DNA of 64,000 nucleotides from Clostridium magnum DSM 2767 (lineage in GTDB: Bacteria > Bacillota > Clostridia > Clostridiales > Clostridiaceae): positions 1 through 64,000 of the forward strand of contig NZ_LWAE01000006.1 in the NCBI RefSeq assembly GCF_001623875.1. The letters are read 5' to 3'. The position numbers and the translations under genes are program-made. Below the pieces are notes generated by a model. It ran no database searches. It was not told where the DNA came from and saw nothing but the letters and a program-made list of their open reading frames with translations. Of this stretch, positions 36,451 to 45,373 are shown piece by piece. Numbering within the stretch: the first letter of the stretch is position 1; every line of letters starts with the position of its first letter.

Positions 36451-37598
36451 TTATTGGAAAATTCAATCTTTATTTGCTTTAGTAAAGACTTATTATCTAA
36501 TAAATCAAAACCTGTTAACGCAAGAGCTTGAGCCGTTTTCATAACTCTGTCTTGAGCAAAATAGGATACTGTGGCCATTGCAAACTCTGCAGAAGAATAC
36601 TGTAAGTTTTTATCCTCTGTAATAGAAATATATGGATGTATACAAGGTACTAATTGACTTACTGTACCAAGACTAAGAGCAGAATTGGTATTTTTAGGAG
36701 ACTCAATATCTATTATTCCACATTCCTTTAAGTTATGAGAAAATACTCTTGATAAAACGCTATTTGGAATAAGTTCATCATAAGGAAGTTCATATAAACA
36801 TATTTCTGATTCAACGTCCATTATGTAGCTTGTAGTTTTAACTAGTTCTCTTATTTTCTTTTCTATTTCACAAGCAATGCACATTTTAGAAGACCGAATA
36901 TAAAACTTTGATTCTGTCTCAGAAGGTAAGAGATAAGGGGAATCTCCACCTTTTAATATTACTCCATCGATAGTGGAATCATCATCAAAGCCCTTTTCTA
37001 GCAAGTTTAATGTATTAAAAGTAAAAAGACATGCATCTAATGCAGAATAGCCTTTTGACTTTCTATAGGTGAAGCCTTCCTTACTTTTATAGGTTATTTT
37101 AATTGGAATTACGGCCATAGAATTGCCGCTCTCAGCTGTTATTGTGTCTGGGTGAGCCATTAAAACAACATCTATATCATTGAAAGTGCCCTGCTTTGCC
37201 ATAGTAATTTTAGAACTACCTAAAAATTCACCAGGACAACCAATAACTATTACACTACCACCTAACTTAGGAATAATCTTAGATAAAGATATGGCAGCGC
37301 CTAATGATATGGAAGATATTAAATTATGACCTACAATATGCCCAAAGTCCTTTACTGCATCATATTCACATATATAGCATATCTTAGGGTGGCCAGAACC
37401 ATACTTAGCATAAAAAGCAGTATCTATGTCTAAATAATGTTCTGTAACTTCAAAATCGTGACTTTTTAACATATTTACTATATAATCATGGGCTTTGTGT
37501 TCATGGAAGCTCTCTTCGGGATTTTCATAAAGATATTTTGACAGATTTAACATATCTTCTTTTATTAAACATAAATGGGTTGTTAATTCTTGCTTCAT
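36435..37598 (-). CDS. M20 family amidohydrolase/peptidase, unusual metal site
   Basis: 387 residues matching the M20 aminoacylase/amidohydrolase group (AbgB/PepDA-like), which hydrolyse N-acyl amino acids or small peptides with a metal pair. ICEYDAV and GHIVGHNLISS correspond to family blocks with EYDA and GHACGHN. Two usual ligands are changed: the cysteine of GHACGHN is Val, and the EE pair of GTPAEE reads GEF in GCPGEFLGSSK. The dimerisation domain is present (SKGYSALDACLFTFNTLNLL). Either it binds one metal or uses other ligands, or it has lost hydrolase activity. AGGTATATAT precedes the ATG. The terminator overlaps its stop. Confidence 0.8.
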   Translation of the reverse strand: MKQELTTHLCLIKEDMLNLSKYLYENPEESFHEHKAHDYIVNMLKSHDFEVTEHYLDIDTAFYAKYGSGHPKICYICEYDAVKDFGHIVGHNLISSISLGAAISLSKIIPKLGGSVIVIGCPGEFLGSSKITMAKQGTFNDIDVVLMAHPDTITAESGNSMAVIPIKITYKSKEGFTYRKSKGYSALDACLFTFNTLNLLEKGFDDDSTIDGVILKGGDSPYLLPSETESKFYIRSSKMCIACEIEKKIRELVKTTSYIMDVESEICLYELPYDELIPNSVLSRVFSHNLKECGIIDIESPKNTNSALSLGTVSQLVPCIHPYISITEDKNLQYSSAEFAMATVSYFAQDRVMKTAQALALTGFDLLDNKSLLKQIKIEFSNKKGTI

Positions 37599-37741
37599 AT
37601 ATATACCTCCAATGGGTTTGTGATAGAAAATAGCATAAATAACATAATTAGGTTGTAAATTTTTTCAGATCCATTTAAAATAAATTTATATAACCTATAA
37701 ATTATAAATGTTAATGTAATCAAAATTCTATTAATTAGGGA

Positions 37742-39367
37742 GTGATTATTATAAATTATAAGATGGTATTAAAAAACAATTTTAAGATTTTACTTTTATT
37801 TTTATTTATTATTAGCACAACTTCAAAGGTTTATGCACAAGGAAAATATCAAAGATATGGTGGTAATGATAGATATGAAACATCCATAAAAATAGCCCAA
37901 AATTTCAGTGATAAATCTGAATATGCAATATTAGTATCAGGTCAGAATTATCCAGATGCTCTTTGTGCATGTCCACTTTCAAAAAAGTATAATGCTCCAA
38001 TAATACTTACTTCAGAGGGACAATTAGACGAAAGAGCAGCTACTCAGATTAAAAATCTTCAAGTTTCAAAAGTATTTATAATTGGCAAATCCATATCTAA
38101 GGATGTAGAAGAGAGTTTAAGCAGCATGGGGATAACAAGTGAACGTATAGGTGGCGAGAATAGATATGAGACTGCTATGCTTGTTGCTGATCATGTAGGT
38201 ATAAAGGATAGAATAGTCGTAGTATCTGGAGAGAATTATCCAGATGCATTATCAATTGCACCAGTTGCAGCGATAATGGACATGCCTATTATACTTGTAA
38301 ACAAGGACGTTATACCAGATGTTGTTAAAAACTCATTAAAGGATAAAGGTTATACATATACTTATGTTATTGGATCAGAAGGTGCAATAAGTGAGGAGGT
38401 AAAAGCTCAATTTAAAAATTCAGAGAGAATATTTGGGCAGAATAGATATGATACTAATATTGCTGTAATAAATAGATTCATAGATGTACTAGATTTAAGC
38501 CATGTTTATCTAGCTTCAGCTGTTAACTTTCCAGATTCTCTTTCAGGGTCTGCATTAGCACAAAAAAATAAATCACCTTTAATTTTAATCAGCGAAGATA
38601 TAAATGAAACTGAGCAAAATAATATTAAGCAAATACTAGCGTCGTCTAAAAACACTTATGTACTAGGTTCTGAAGGAGCAGTTTCATTAAAGGCTCTTTA
38701 TCTAGTAGGGCTTGAGGAAAAACCGCCAGAGGAACCTAAACCGCAAGGAGTTCAGCCGCCACCATGGACTGATTCTTTTGGTGTAATAAATGCGGATGAA
38801 ACTACAAGAGTAAACATAAGACAGTATGCAAATTCCTCTTCAGCAGTTATAGGCTCAGCATATGGAAGCCTTTCTGAGGTTAAGGTTTTAGAAGGAGAGG
38901 GAGACTATTATTATGTTGAAACTCTAGATTATGATAGCGGAAATGTTATAAGGGGATATGTACCAAAGGTAAGTGTTAAGACAGTAACTCCAACAGGCCC
39001 TTACAATATATATGTAAACAAAAGTAAACAAAGAGTATATATTTTTAATGGACAAACAATTGTAAAAGAGTTTATCTGCTCTACGGGGAAAGATGAGACT
39101 CCAACACCTTCTGGTAGATTTTTAACAGGTGGTAAAGGACCATTTTTTTATGCTTCGGATAGTTCTATCTGTTATTATTGGACAAGAATTAATAACAACT
39201 ATCTTTTCCATAGTGCTATTTATGATTTACAGGGATATCCTATAGAGTCTGAGTATGAAAAGCTGGGTTCAAAAGCTTCTCACGGATGTATTAGGCTTCC
39301 AATCGATGATGCAAAATGGATTCAAGATTACATTCCATATGGCACCCTTGTTACGGTAAGCGATTGA
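37742..39367 (+). CDS. Cell-wall L,D-transpeptidase with CWB2 repeats and SH3 domain
   Basis: Exported wall enzyme predicted to cross-link or anchor peptidoglycan stems through L,D-transpeptidation. A signal peptide (ILLLFLFIISTTSKVYAQ) is followed by three CWB2 repeats (about 40-315; each has RYGGNDRYET-, RIGGENRYET- or IFGQNRYDT-type motifs), which bind wall polymers. A proline-rich linker leads to an SH3-like domain (about 345-420). The YkuD domain (425-541) has the catalytic SHGCIR with Cys516. Three wall-targeting modules with a transpeptidase fit clostridial S-layer biology. The start is uncertain: GTG 37742 overlaps the only GGGAG, while ATG 37763 lies 19 bases from it. It is divergent from the M20 gene. 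Confidence 0.9.
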   Translation: MIIINYKMVLKNNFKILLLFLFIISTTSKVYAQGKYQRYGGNDRYETSIKIAQNFSDKSEYAILVSGQNYPDALCACPLSKKYNAPIILTSEGQLDERAATQIKNLQVSKVFIIGKSISKDVEESLSSMGITSERIGGENRYETAMLVADHVGIKDRIVVVSGENYPDALSIAPVAAIMDMPIILVNKDVIPDVVKNSLKDKGYTYTYVIGSEGAISEEVKAQFKNSERIFGQNRYDTNIAVINRFIDVLDLSHVYLASAVNFPDSLSGSALAQKNKSPLILISEDINETEQNNIKQILASSKNTYVLGSEGAVSLKALYLVGLEEKPPEEPKPQGVQPPPWTDSFGVINADETTRVNIRQYANSSSAVIGSAYGSLSEVKVLEGEGDYYYVETLDYDSGNVIRGYVPKVSVKTVTPTGPYNIYVNKSKQRVYIFNGQTIVKEFICSTGKDETPTPSGRFLTGGKGPFFYASDSSICYYWTRINNNYLFHSAIYDLQGYPIESEYEKLGSKASHGCIRLPIDDAKWIQDYIPYGTLVTVSD

Positions 39368-39404
39368 AGCAAGATATTTGTTGGGTAAAATTTCTATTTT
39401 ACTT

Positions 39405-39452
39405 ATAACCTCAGTGTGATAATTAAAAGTTATCATGTTGAGGTTAATTTAT
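39405..39452 (+). terminator. Terminator after the L,D-transpeptidase gene
   Basis: AACCTCAGTGTGATAA-TTAAAAG-TTATCATGTTGAGGTTAATTT imperfect stem. Confidence 0.7.
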
Positions 39453-39548
39453 TTATGTGGACAAAATAAGTTTATAGGTGTAATTGAATATTATATATTA
39501 TGAGAGGCAATAATTTAAGGTATTAACAATAAATAAGGGGGATATGAA

Positions 39549-39761
39549 ATGAAAAAACAAAGCTGTATTATATGTGGGAAGCCTCTAAATAGTGGTATAA
39601 TGATATATGGTAGAGGAATATGCCAGTGTTGTGAAGAAAGGTTACTTTATTTAGAACTAGACACAGATTTTTATACTTATTACAAAGAATGTTTAAGAAA
39701 AAATGTAGTTCAAGTTATTATAAGAGGAGAGAAGCTAAGTTGTCAGAATTACCGATTTTAG
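39549..39761 (+). CDS. gin: Anti-sigma-G factor Gin
   Basis: Small zinc-finger protein that blocks sigma-G (and in B. subtilis also sigma-E) until the right stage of sporulation. Two CxxC pairs are visible: CIICGKPL and GICQCCEE, with family pattern CIICGKPLNSGIMIYGRGIC. 70 residues; the last 10 residues overlap the next gene. AAGGGGGATATGAA precedes the ATG. In B. subtilis csfB (gin) lies in the same order before yaaO-tmk-yaaQ-holB-yaaT, so this is a conserved neighbourhood. Strong evidence for a spore former. Confidence 0.9.
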   Translation: MKKQSCIICGKPLNSGIMIYGRGICQCCEERLLYLELDTDFYTYYKECLRKNVVQVIIRGEKLSCQNYRF

Positions 39762-41257
39762 AAGGTATTTTAAAATACGTGAAAGAAGAAAATATATCAT
39801 TTTGTATGCCAGGACATAAAGGTGGAAGAGGGTTTGCTAATACTCCCATTGGTAAGGAGTTTATAGAAAGTTTTTTAAAGTGTGATGTTACTGAAGTTGA
39901 TGGATTAGATAATCTTCATAATTCAGAAGGTATAATAAAAGAAGCACAGCAGCTTTTAAGTGATTTTTATGGCAGTAAAAAGTCTTATTTTTTAGTTAAT
40001 GGAAGTACTTCAGGAAATCTAGCTATGATATTTAGTTGTTTTAATGAAGGCGATAAAATAATAGTAGAAAGAAACTGCCATAGATCTATTTTTAATGCTA
40101 TAATAATGAGAAAGTTAAGGCCTGTATACGTAAAAAATATAATAATTGAGAGATTAAATGCTCCTTTATCTATGGATTTGGAGCATTTTTCACAGGTTTT
40201 AGACAATAATAGAGATGCAAAAGGTATAGTGGTTACATATCCTAATTACTATGGGATATGTGGAAACTTAAAATACATAATAGAGCAAGGAAATAAACAC
40301 GGAATAAGGGTATTAGTAGATTCAGCACACGGGTCCCATTTTGGAATACATGAAAACCTACCAGAAAGCGCTGTAAGACTAGGTGCAGATATGATAGTTA
40401 CTAGTACCCATAAAACGCTTCCAAGCTTAACTCAAACGTCCTACTTGCATATAAATAATGGACAAGATATTAAAAAAACCGATTTTTATGTAAGTGCACT
40501 TTTAAGCACAAGCCCTTCTTATCTTTTTTTATGTGCTATGGATTATGCTCGATTTTATCTAAACAAATACGGTAAAGAACAGTATGGGCGGATTTTAGAT
40601 ATTTGTAGCTATTATAGAAACAAAATAAATGAGATAGAGGGGATATATATACTGGGCAAAGAAGATATAAATAGTTTTAATCAGTATATTAATAAAACTA
40701 GACAAATAAATGACTATACTTATGGTATAGATACCATTTTGGATATAGATACTACTAGATATGTAATAAACTTAAGAAGCGGATACAGTGGACATTTACT
40801 TTTAAAATATCTGAAAAAACATGGAATTCAAGGAGAAATGAGTGATAATTCTAACGTAGTACTAATTTTTTCTCCATTTAATGATGAAACAGAATTTAAA
40901 AAGTTATATACAGTTTTAAAAAAATGTAATTTGGATGAATTAAAAGATAAGGATGTAAGCATTGTTAATTTTGATATACCTAAAATAGAACTTTTACCCT
41001 ATGAAGTTATGGAAAAAGAGAAGGAATATGAAACCTTACAGGAATCCTTAGGAAGAATAAGTGGGTCAAATATTGTGCCTTATCCACCTGGGGTTCCAAT
41101 CTTAGTAATGGGTGAAGTGATAGACAAAAATTGCTTAGATGCTATTTTTTATTGTAAAAATAATGGATTAGATATACTAGGTATAAAAAATGACAAAATA
41201 GAAGTAATGAAGTGTAAACTTGAATCAGATGGGGTTTCAAACTCACCTGATTCTTAG
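39740..41257 (+). CDS. Orn/Lys/Arg decarboxylase, fold-type I PLP enzyme
   Basis: Decarboxylates a basic amino acid to a polyamine or polyamine precursor; the yaaO/speA-like group at this locus often acts on arginine or lysine. The N-terminus FCMPGHKGGRGF binds PLP phosphate. DSAHGSHFG has the ring-nitrogen Asp, and TSTHKTLPSLTQTS holds the Schiff-base lysine. The C-terminal domain ends PYPPGVPILVMGE. About 505 residues. I start at TTG 39740 with AGGAG before it; the frame extends upstream inside gin without a binding site. The last dozen codons (KLESDGVSNSPDS) come from a dispersed repeat, so the native C-terminus has been replaced. Confidence 0.88.
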   Translation: MSELPILEGILKYVKEENISFCMPGHKGGRGFANTPIGKEFIESFLKCDVTEVDGLDNLHNSEGIIKEAQQLLSDFYGSKKSYFLVNGSTSGNLAMIFSCFNEGDKIIVERNCHRSIFNAIIMRKLRPVYVKNIIIERLNAPLSMDLEHFSQVLDNNRDAKGIVVTYPNYYGICGNLKYIIEQGNKHGIRVLVDSAHGSHFGIHENLPESAVRLGADMIVTSTHKTLPSLTQTSYLHINNGQDIKKTDFYVSALLSTSPSYLFLCAMDYARFYLNKYGKEQYGRILDICSYYRNKINEIEGIYILGKEDINSFNQYINKTRQINDYTYGIDTILDIDTTRYVINLRSGYSGHLLLKYLKKHGIQGEMSDNSNVVLIFSPFNDETEFKKLYTVLKKCNLDELKDKDVSIVNFDIPKIELLPYEVMEKEKEYETLQESLGRISGSNIVPYPPGVPILVMGEVIDKNCLDAIFYCKNNGLDILGIKNDKIEVMKCKLESDGVSNSPDS

Positions 41258-41341
41258 TTGAACGAATCCAGGGGCGTACCCGCTCTTTACTGCCACTTTG
41301 GAGAAGATGGGAGTATTAGAGCGGGTAGTCATCGGATAAAA
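41216..41341 (+). repeat. Dispersed hairpin repeat, full-length copy
   Basis: About 126 bases overlapping the end of the decarboxylase gene. First stem GAATCAG (41222-41228)/CTGATTC (41247-41253). Second perfect 10-bp stem TACCCGCTCT (41277-41286)/AGAGCGGGTA (41318-41327), followed by GTCATCGGATAAAA. Parts of it recur at 55424, 56385, 59663 and 63688, always on this strand. Likely a structured RNA element or small palindromic mobile element of unknown type. Confidence 0.75.
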
Positions 41342-41386
41342 TAGTATAGAGGATGTTAAGTATCAACATATATTTTTGCATATGAA

Positions 41387-41433
41387 AAGAAATAACAAAT
41401 CAGATATACTAGCATACTGATTTGTTATTTCTT
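41387..41433 (+). terminator. 17-bp stem-loop between the repeat and tmk
   Basis: AAGAAATAACAAATCAG / CTGATTTGTTATTTCTT perfect arms. Only a short T-rich tail follows, so it may be a weak terminator or attenuator in the tmk leader. Confidence 0.55.
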
Positions 41434-41459
41434 GGAAGATGGCTTGTGGAGGGAACATG

Positions 41460-42152
41460 ATGAATTTGAAAAAAGGTAAGGTCATAGTAATAGAAGGTTG
41501 TGATGGAAGTGGTAAGGCAACTCAAACACAAAAGTTGTATGAAAGACTTATGAAGGAGAATTACAAAGTAAAAAAGATAGAGTATCCTAATTATGATAGT
41601 GAATCTTCGGCACTAGTAAAGATGTATTTAGGTGGATTGTTTGGGAATAAGCCTGAAGATGTAAATCCATATGTAGCTTCTACTTTCTATGCTGTGGATC
41701 GATTTGCTTCTTATAAGATAGACTGGAAGGATTTTTACGACAATGGAGGAATAATAATAGCAGATAGATATACTACTGCGAATATGATACATCAAGCTTC
41801 TAAAATTAATGATTTAGAAGAGAGAAAGAGATTTTTAGATTGGCTTTGGAATTTCGAGTTCAGTACTTTTGAGCTACCAACTCCAAGTTGTGTTATTTTT
41901 TTAGATATGCCTCCTAAGTATAGTAAGATGCTTATGAAAGAAAGAGCTAATAAGATAACAGGGGAGAATGATAAAGATATACATGAAAAAGATTATGAAT
42001 ATTTAATTGATTCATATAATAATTCCTGTGAAGTATCTGAAAAGTATGAATGGCATAGAATAAGTTGTGTAAAAGAAGAGCAAATAAAAACTATTGAAGA
42101 GATTCACAATGAAATATATGAAGAGGTAAGGCAAAAAATTTTAAGTGAATAA
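41460..42152 (+). CDS. tmk: Thymidylate kinase
   Basis: Phosphorylates dTMP to dTDP for DNA synthesis. The P-loop is GCDGSGKATQTQK near the N-terminus. DRYTTANMIHQ matches the DRY motif, and the lid segment is near KERANKITGE. About 230 residues, somewhat longer than the usual bacterial enzyme, as in other clostridial forms with this GCDGSGKATQ P-loop. I start at ATG 41460, six bases after GGAGGG. It heads the tmk-darA-holB-ricT group. The preceding hairpin repeat and stem-loop form its untranslated leader. Confidence 0.9.
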   Translation: MNLKKGKVIVIEGCDGSGKATQTQKLYERLMKENYKVKKIEYPNYDSESSALVKMYLGGLFGNKPEDVNPYVASTFYAVDRFASYKIDWKDFYDNGGIIIADRYTTANMIHQASKINDLEERKRFLDWLWNFEFSTFELPTPSCVIFLDMPPKYSKMLMKERANKITGENDKDIHEKDYEYLIDSYNNSCEVSEKYEWHRISCVKEEQIKTIEEIHNEIYEEVRQKILSE

Positions 42153-42314
42153 GAAGTTAAGAAGAATTTCTAAAATGTTATAAGGAAAATTATATGTAAA
42201 TAACGAAATTGCCATAAAATGTGATAAAATTAACTTAAGAAAAGTCTTATAGATAAAGTTTGTTTATCAAGTGTAGAGTTCATAATAATAGAACAATAAA
42301 AAGGGGTGAGGGAT

Positions 42315-42644
42315 ATGAAATTAATAATAGCAATTGTACAGGATGATGATGCAGTAGACCTAATAGAGCTTCTAACTGAATCAGGCTTTAGAGTTACAAA
42401 GCTTGCTACTACAGGAGGATTTTTAAAGGCTGGAAATACTACTCTTATGATAGGAGTAGAAGAGGAAAAGGTAGATAAGGTTTTATCTGAAATAGAACAA
42501 ATTTGTAAAACAAGAGAGCAGGTTGTAACTACACCTACGCCGATAGCAGGTTCAACTGGGGTTTATGTACCATATCCAGTTGAAGTAGAAGTTGGAGGGG
42601 CAACTGTATTCGTAGTTGATGTAGATAAATTTATAAAAATTTAA
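42315..42644 (+). CDS. darA: PII-like cyclic-di-AMP receptor
   Basis: Small trimeric PII-like protein (DarA/YaaQ/PstA) that binds c-di-AMP. MKLIIAIVQDDDAVDLIELL and RVTKLATTGGFLKAGNTTL (the T-G-G-F-L loop) are typical. 109 residues. I start at ATG 42315, eight bases after AAGGGG; an upstream GTG is part of the leader. Same position as yaaQ after tmk in Bacillus. Its downstream targets are unknown in most bacteria. Confidence 0.92.
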   Translation: MKLIIAIVQDDDAVDLIELLTESGFRVTKLATTGGFLKAGNTTLMIGVEEEKVDKVLSEIEQICKTREQVVTTPTPIAGSTGVYVPYPVEVEVGGATVFVVDVDKFIKI

Positions 42645-42660
42645 TTGGAGGGATTTATAA

Positions 42661-43605
42661 TTGGACTTTAGTACCATGATAGGGCATGATACCATAAAGA
42701 ATCAAATAGTTAATTCAATAAAGGGAAATAGGTTTTCTCATGCTCTTATTGTTACCGGTGAGAATGGTATTGGGAAAAGTCTTATTGCCAAGGAAATTGC
42801 CATTAGGCTTTTAGGTAAAGCTGAAGAAAAGCAGTATGTGGATATAGTGGAGTTTAAAATGTCCAAGGATAAAAAGTCTATAGGAATTGATGAAATAAAA
42901 AGTATAATACAAGAAACTACTAAAAAGCCATATGAGGGAGATAGAAAGGTAATAATACTATATAAGGCAGATGGTATGACAGAAGCGGCTCAAAATGCCT
43001 TTTTAAAAACTATAGAAGAGCCGCCCCGGGGTATTTTTATTATATTGCTATGTGAAAAATTAGAGAATATTTTAGATACTATAAAATCAAGATGTCAAGT
43101 ATATAAGCTTAATCGATTAAGTGAAGAAGAAATGTTAAAATTCTTAAATAATAAGTTTGAAAGTCTATCTGAAGATGAATTAAAGGCTGTTAGTGCATTT
43201 AGTGATGGAATTCCAGGTAGGGCAGAAAGATTTTTAGAAGATAAGTCTCTTATGGAGATTAGAGATACTGTAATAGATATACTAAAGGGTATATGTGAAG
43301 GAAAATTAGATAAGACTCTATTATATACAGAGTTTCTATTAAAGTATAGAGGAGAGTGGCAGGAAGTATTAACTTATTTTCTTTCTTATATAAGGGACAC
43401 ATTAATATATAAGGAAACTGGAAACAAGGAATTAATAATAAATATAGATAAAATAAACGAAATAAAAGATATAGCAGAAATGTTCTCATTTAACAAGCTA
43501 AATGGTATTATTAATATTATTAAAGACACTAGAAGTAAACTAGAGAGAAATGTTAATGCAACACTAGTTTTTGATTCTATGTTGGTGAAAATTCAGGAGG
43601 TATAG
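42661..43605 (+). CDS. holB: DNA polymerase III delta-prime subunit
   Basis: Clamp-loader subunit that helps place the sliding clamp at primer ends. An AAA+ domain with a P-loop-like GENGIGKS and the SRC motif (IKSRCQVYKL) that contacts neighbouring ATP sites. 314 residues. TTG start at 42661 with GGAGGGATTTATAA before it. It follows darA by 16 bases and ends one base before ricT, in a clear operon. Confidence 0.9.
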   Translation: MDFSTMIGHDTIKNQIVNSIKGNRFSHALIVTGENGIGKSLIAKEIAIRLLGKAEEKQYVDIVEFKMSKDKKSIGIDEIKSIIQETTKKPYEGDRKVIILYKADGMTEAAQNAFLKTIEEPPRGIFIILLCEKLENILDTIKSRCQVYKLNRLSEEEMLKFLNNKFESLSEDELKAVSAFSDGIPGRAERFLEDKSLMEIRDTVIDILKGICEGKLDKTLLYTEFLLKYRGEWQEVLTYFLSYIRDTLIYKETGNKELIINIDKINEIKDIAEMFSFNKLNGIINIIKDTRSKLERNVNATLVFDSMLVKIQEV

Positions 43606-43606
43606 T

Positions 43607-44521
43607 ATGGTAACAGTTGTGGGTGTTCGTTTTAAGAAAGCTGGTAAAATATATTATTTTTCACCCGGTGAATTAGCTATAAAAAAGGATAACAATGTAA
43701 TAGTAGAGACTGCAAGAGGAGTAGAATTTGGAGAATGTGTAATAGCACCTAAACAAATAGATGAAAGTGAGATAGTTTCTCCTCTTAAAAGTGTAATAAG
43801 AGCAGCTACAGAAGAAGACATAAGAAAACATACAGAAAATAAGGATAAAGAAAAAGAAGCCTTTGACATATGTTTAGAAAAAATTAAGCAGCATAATTTA
43901 AGAATGAAACTTATAGATGTGGAATACACCTTTGATAATAATAAAGTTATATTTTATTTTACAGCAGATGGAAGAGTAGATTTTAGAGAATTAGTAAAGG
44001 ATTTAGCAGCTATCTTTAGAACAAGAATTGAGCTAAGGCAGATAGGTGTAAGAGATGAGGCAAAAATGATTGGTGGGCTTGGTCCTTGCGGAAGAACACT
44101 TTGTTGTTCTACATTTTTAGGGGACTTTGCACCTGTTTCGATAAAGATGGCAAAAGAACAAAATTTATCACTAAATCCTACTAAAATTTCAGGGATATGT
44201 GGAAGACTCATGTGTTGCTTGAACTATGAACAAGAAACATATGAGAAAATTAGAAAAGAATTACCGAAAGTAGACTCCCTTGTACAAACTTCTTATGGTA
44301 GAGGTATAGTAGTTTCTAACTCCGTAGTAAAGGAAAGTGTGAAAGTTAAGATAAAGATCCCGGATGGAGAAGAAATAATACAAGAGATACCAATAGAAGA
44401 GGTTGAGCTAGTCTCAGGAGGCTTTGAAGGAAGTATCAGTGAGGATGAAATTAAAATTGATGTGGAAGCCCAAGGGGCAGAGGATGTAGATATCATTAAA
44501 CAGTTATTTAAAGAAGACTAA
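43607..44521 (+). CDS. ricT: PSP1 domain protein RicT (YaaT)
   Basis: Homologue of B. subtilis YaaT/RicT, which with RicA and RicF supports RNase Y-dependent mRNA processing and affects sporulation and competence. The PSP1 domain is about residues 60-145. Conserved cysteines follow in GGLGPCGRTLCCSTF and ISGICGRLMCCLNYE, which in the complex bind iron-sulfur clusters. 304 residues. GGAGGTATAGT before the ATG overlaps the holB stop. The Bacillus neighbour yabA is absent here. Confidence 0.93.
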   Translation: MVTVVGVRFKKAGKIYYFSPGELAIKKDNNVIVETARGVEFGECVIAPKQIDESEIVSPLKSVIRAATEEDIRKHTENKDKEKEAFDICLEKIKQHNLRMKLIDVEYTFDNNKVIFYFTADGRVDFRELVKDLAAIFRTRIELRQIGVRDEAKMIGGLGPCGRTLCCSTFLGDFAPVSIKMAKEQNLSLNPTKISGICGRLMCCLNYEQETYEKIRKELPKVDSLVQTSYGRGIVVSNSVVKESVKVKIKIPDGEEIIQEIPIEEVELVSGGFEGSISEDEIKIDVEAQGAEDVDIIKQLFKED

Positions 44522-44531
44522 GGAGGTAAAT

Positions 44532-44735
44532 ATGAAATCTGTATTAAAAGTTTGTAATATGCACACTTCCGATGATGTTAATAAGATAAGAAAAGCTATT
44601 TCAGGTAATGAGGGCGTAGTAGCTTGCCAAATAAACAAAGAAAAAATGGAAATTAGTATAGTTTATGATGATTATTTTGTTACCAATGAGAACTTAATAC
44701 AATCATTAGAGGATTTAGGATATGCTGTAATTTAA
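44532..44735 (+). CDS. HMA-like small protein without CxxC
   Basis: 67 residues with the beta-alpha-beta-beta-alpha-beta pattern of heavy-metal-associated domains (VLKVCNMHTSDDVNKIRKAI; EISIVYDDYFVTNENLIQSL; LGYAVI). The metal loop has a single cysteine (CNMHT) instead of GMTCxxC, so classical copper binding is unlikely. It follows ricT by 10 bases with AAGGAGG and is in the same transcript. Role unknown. Confidence 0.7.
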   Translation: MKSVLKVCNMHTSDDVNKIRKAISGNEGVVACQINKEKMEISIVYDDYFVTNENLIQSLEDLGYAVI

Positions 44736-44815
44736 AATTAGCTTTAAAAATTGGTGTAAACGTGGTAAAATAAAATTAGATGCTTGTCATCCAAATTTAT
44801 AAGGAGGTGTTACAT

Positions 44816-44986
44816 ATGGCATATAAGATTAATGAAGATTGCGTAAGCTGCGGAGCATGTGCATCAGAATGTCCAGTTGATGCTATAAGCCAAGGAGATC
44901 CAGTATTTGTTATAGCTGCAGATGCATGTATCGACTGTGGAAACTGTGCTAACGTTTGCCCAGTAGGAGCACCAGTTCAAGAATAA
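44816..44986 (+). CDS. Clostridial 2[4Fe-4S] ferredoxin
   Basis: 56-residue electron carrier. Two cluster motifs CVSCGACASECP and CIDCGNCANVCP in the classical symmetric arrangement. ATG at 44816 with AAGGAGGTGTTACAT. Main low-potential electron carrier of saccharolytic clostridia, used by pyruvate:ferredoxin oxidoreductase and hydrogenase. A monocistronic unit with its own terminator; it is the last core gene before the IS-rich interruption. Confidence 0.96.
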   Translation: MAYKINEDCVSCGACASECPVDAISQGDPVFVIAADACIDCGNCANVCPVGAPVQE

Positions 44987-44993
44987 TTAACGT

Positions 44994-45022
44994 AGAAAGA
45001 CTGCCAAATGGCAGTCTTTTTA
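44994..45022 (+). terminator. Terminator of the ferredoxin gene
   Basis: GAAAGACTGCC-AAAT-GGCAGTCTTTTTA. Confidence 0.92.
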
Positions 45023-45373
45023 TTTTTAGTAAAGTTTACAATAGTAAATTATTATAATATGTTCACCCTTTTATAGTGAAAAGTTCAATAAATAAGAATA
45101 TAATATAAATATGGAAGATTATATAAAAATTATATAAAGATTAAGACCTTTTATACGAATATTTATCTTAGAAGAAGAAGTTTTTATTGTCAATTCAAAT
45201 AAGACTTTGATGAGTGGAGGAGCATTATGGATACCCAAAAACCCAATAAAATTCCCGATATAATCACCATCCAAAGCCACGAATACATCTACATCCACTC
45301 CTTTTCCTAGTCAACCACTATCATACCATAATAACACAAATCTCATCAATTACCTACATAGATAACCACGACC
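45023..45373. other. Region between ferredoxin and the long palindrome
   Basis: No established gene. A 27-codon frame at 45227-45310 begins MDTQKPNKIPDII after a good GGAGGAGCATT site, but soon stops; it could be the 5' stub of a gene destroyed by the later insertions. The stretch 45230-45370 is strikingly C-rich on this strand compared with its surroundings. Confidence 0.45.

Noticed and set aside
39549..39761. Gin as a generic zinc-ribbon protein
   Set aside because: Cysteine spacing, length and position before the decarboxylase and tmk match the anti-sigma factor Gin better.
41216..41341. T-box or known metabolite riboswitch in the tmk leader
   Set aside because: No T-box sequence or antiterminator bulge, and the copies elsewhere are truncated in ways a riboswitch would not tolerate.
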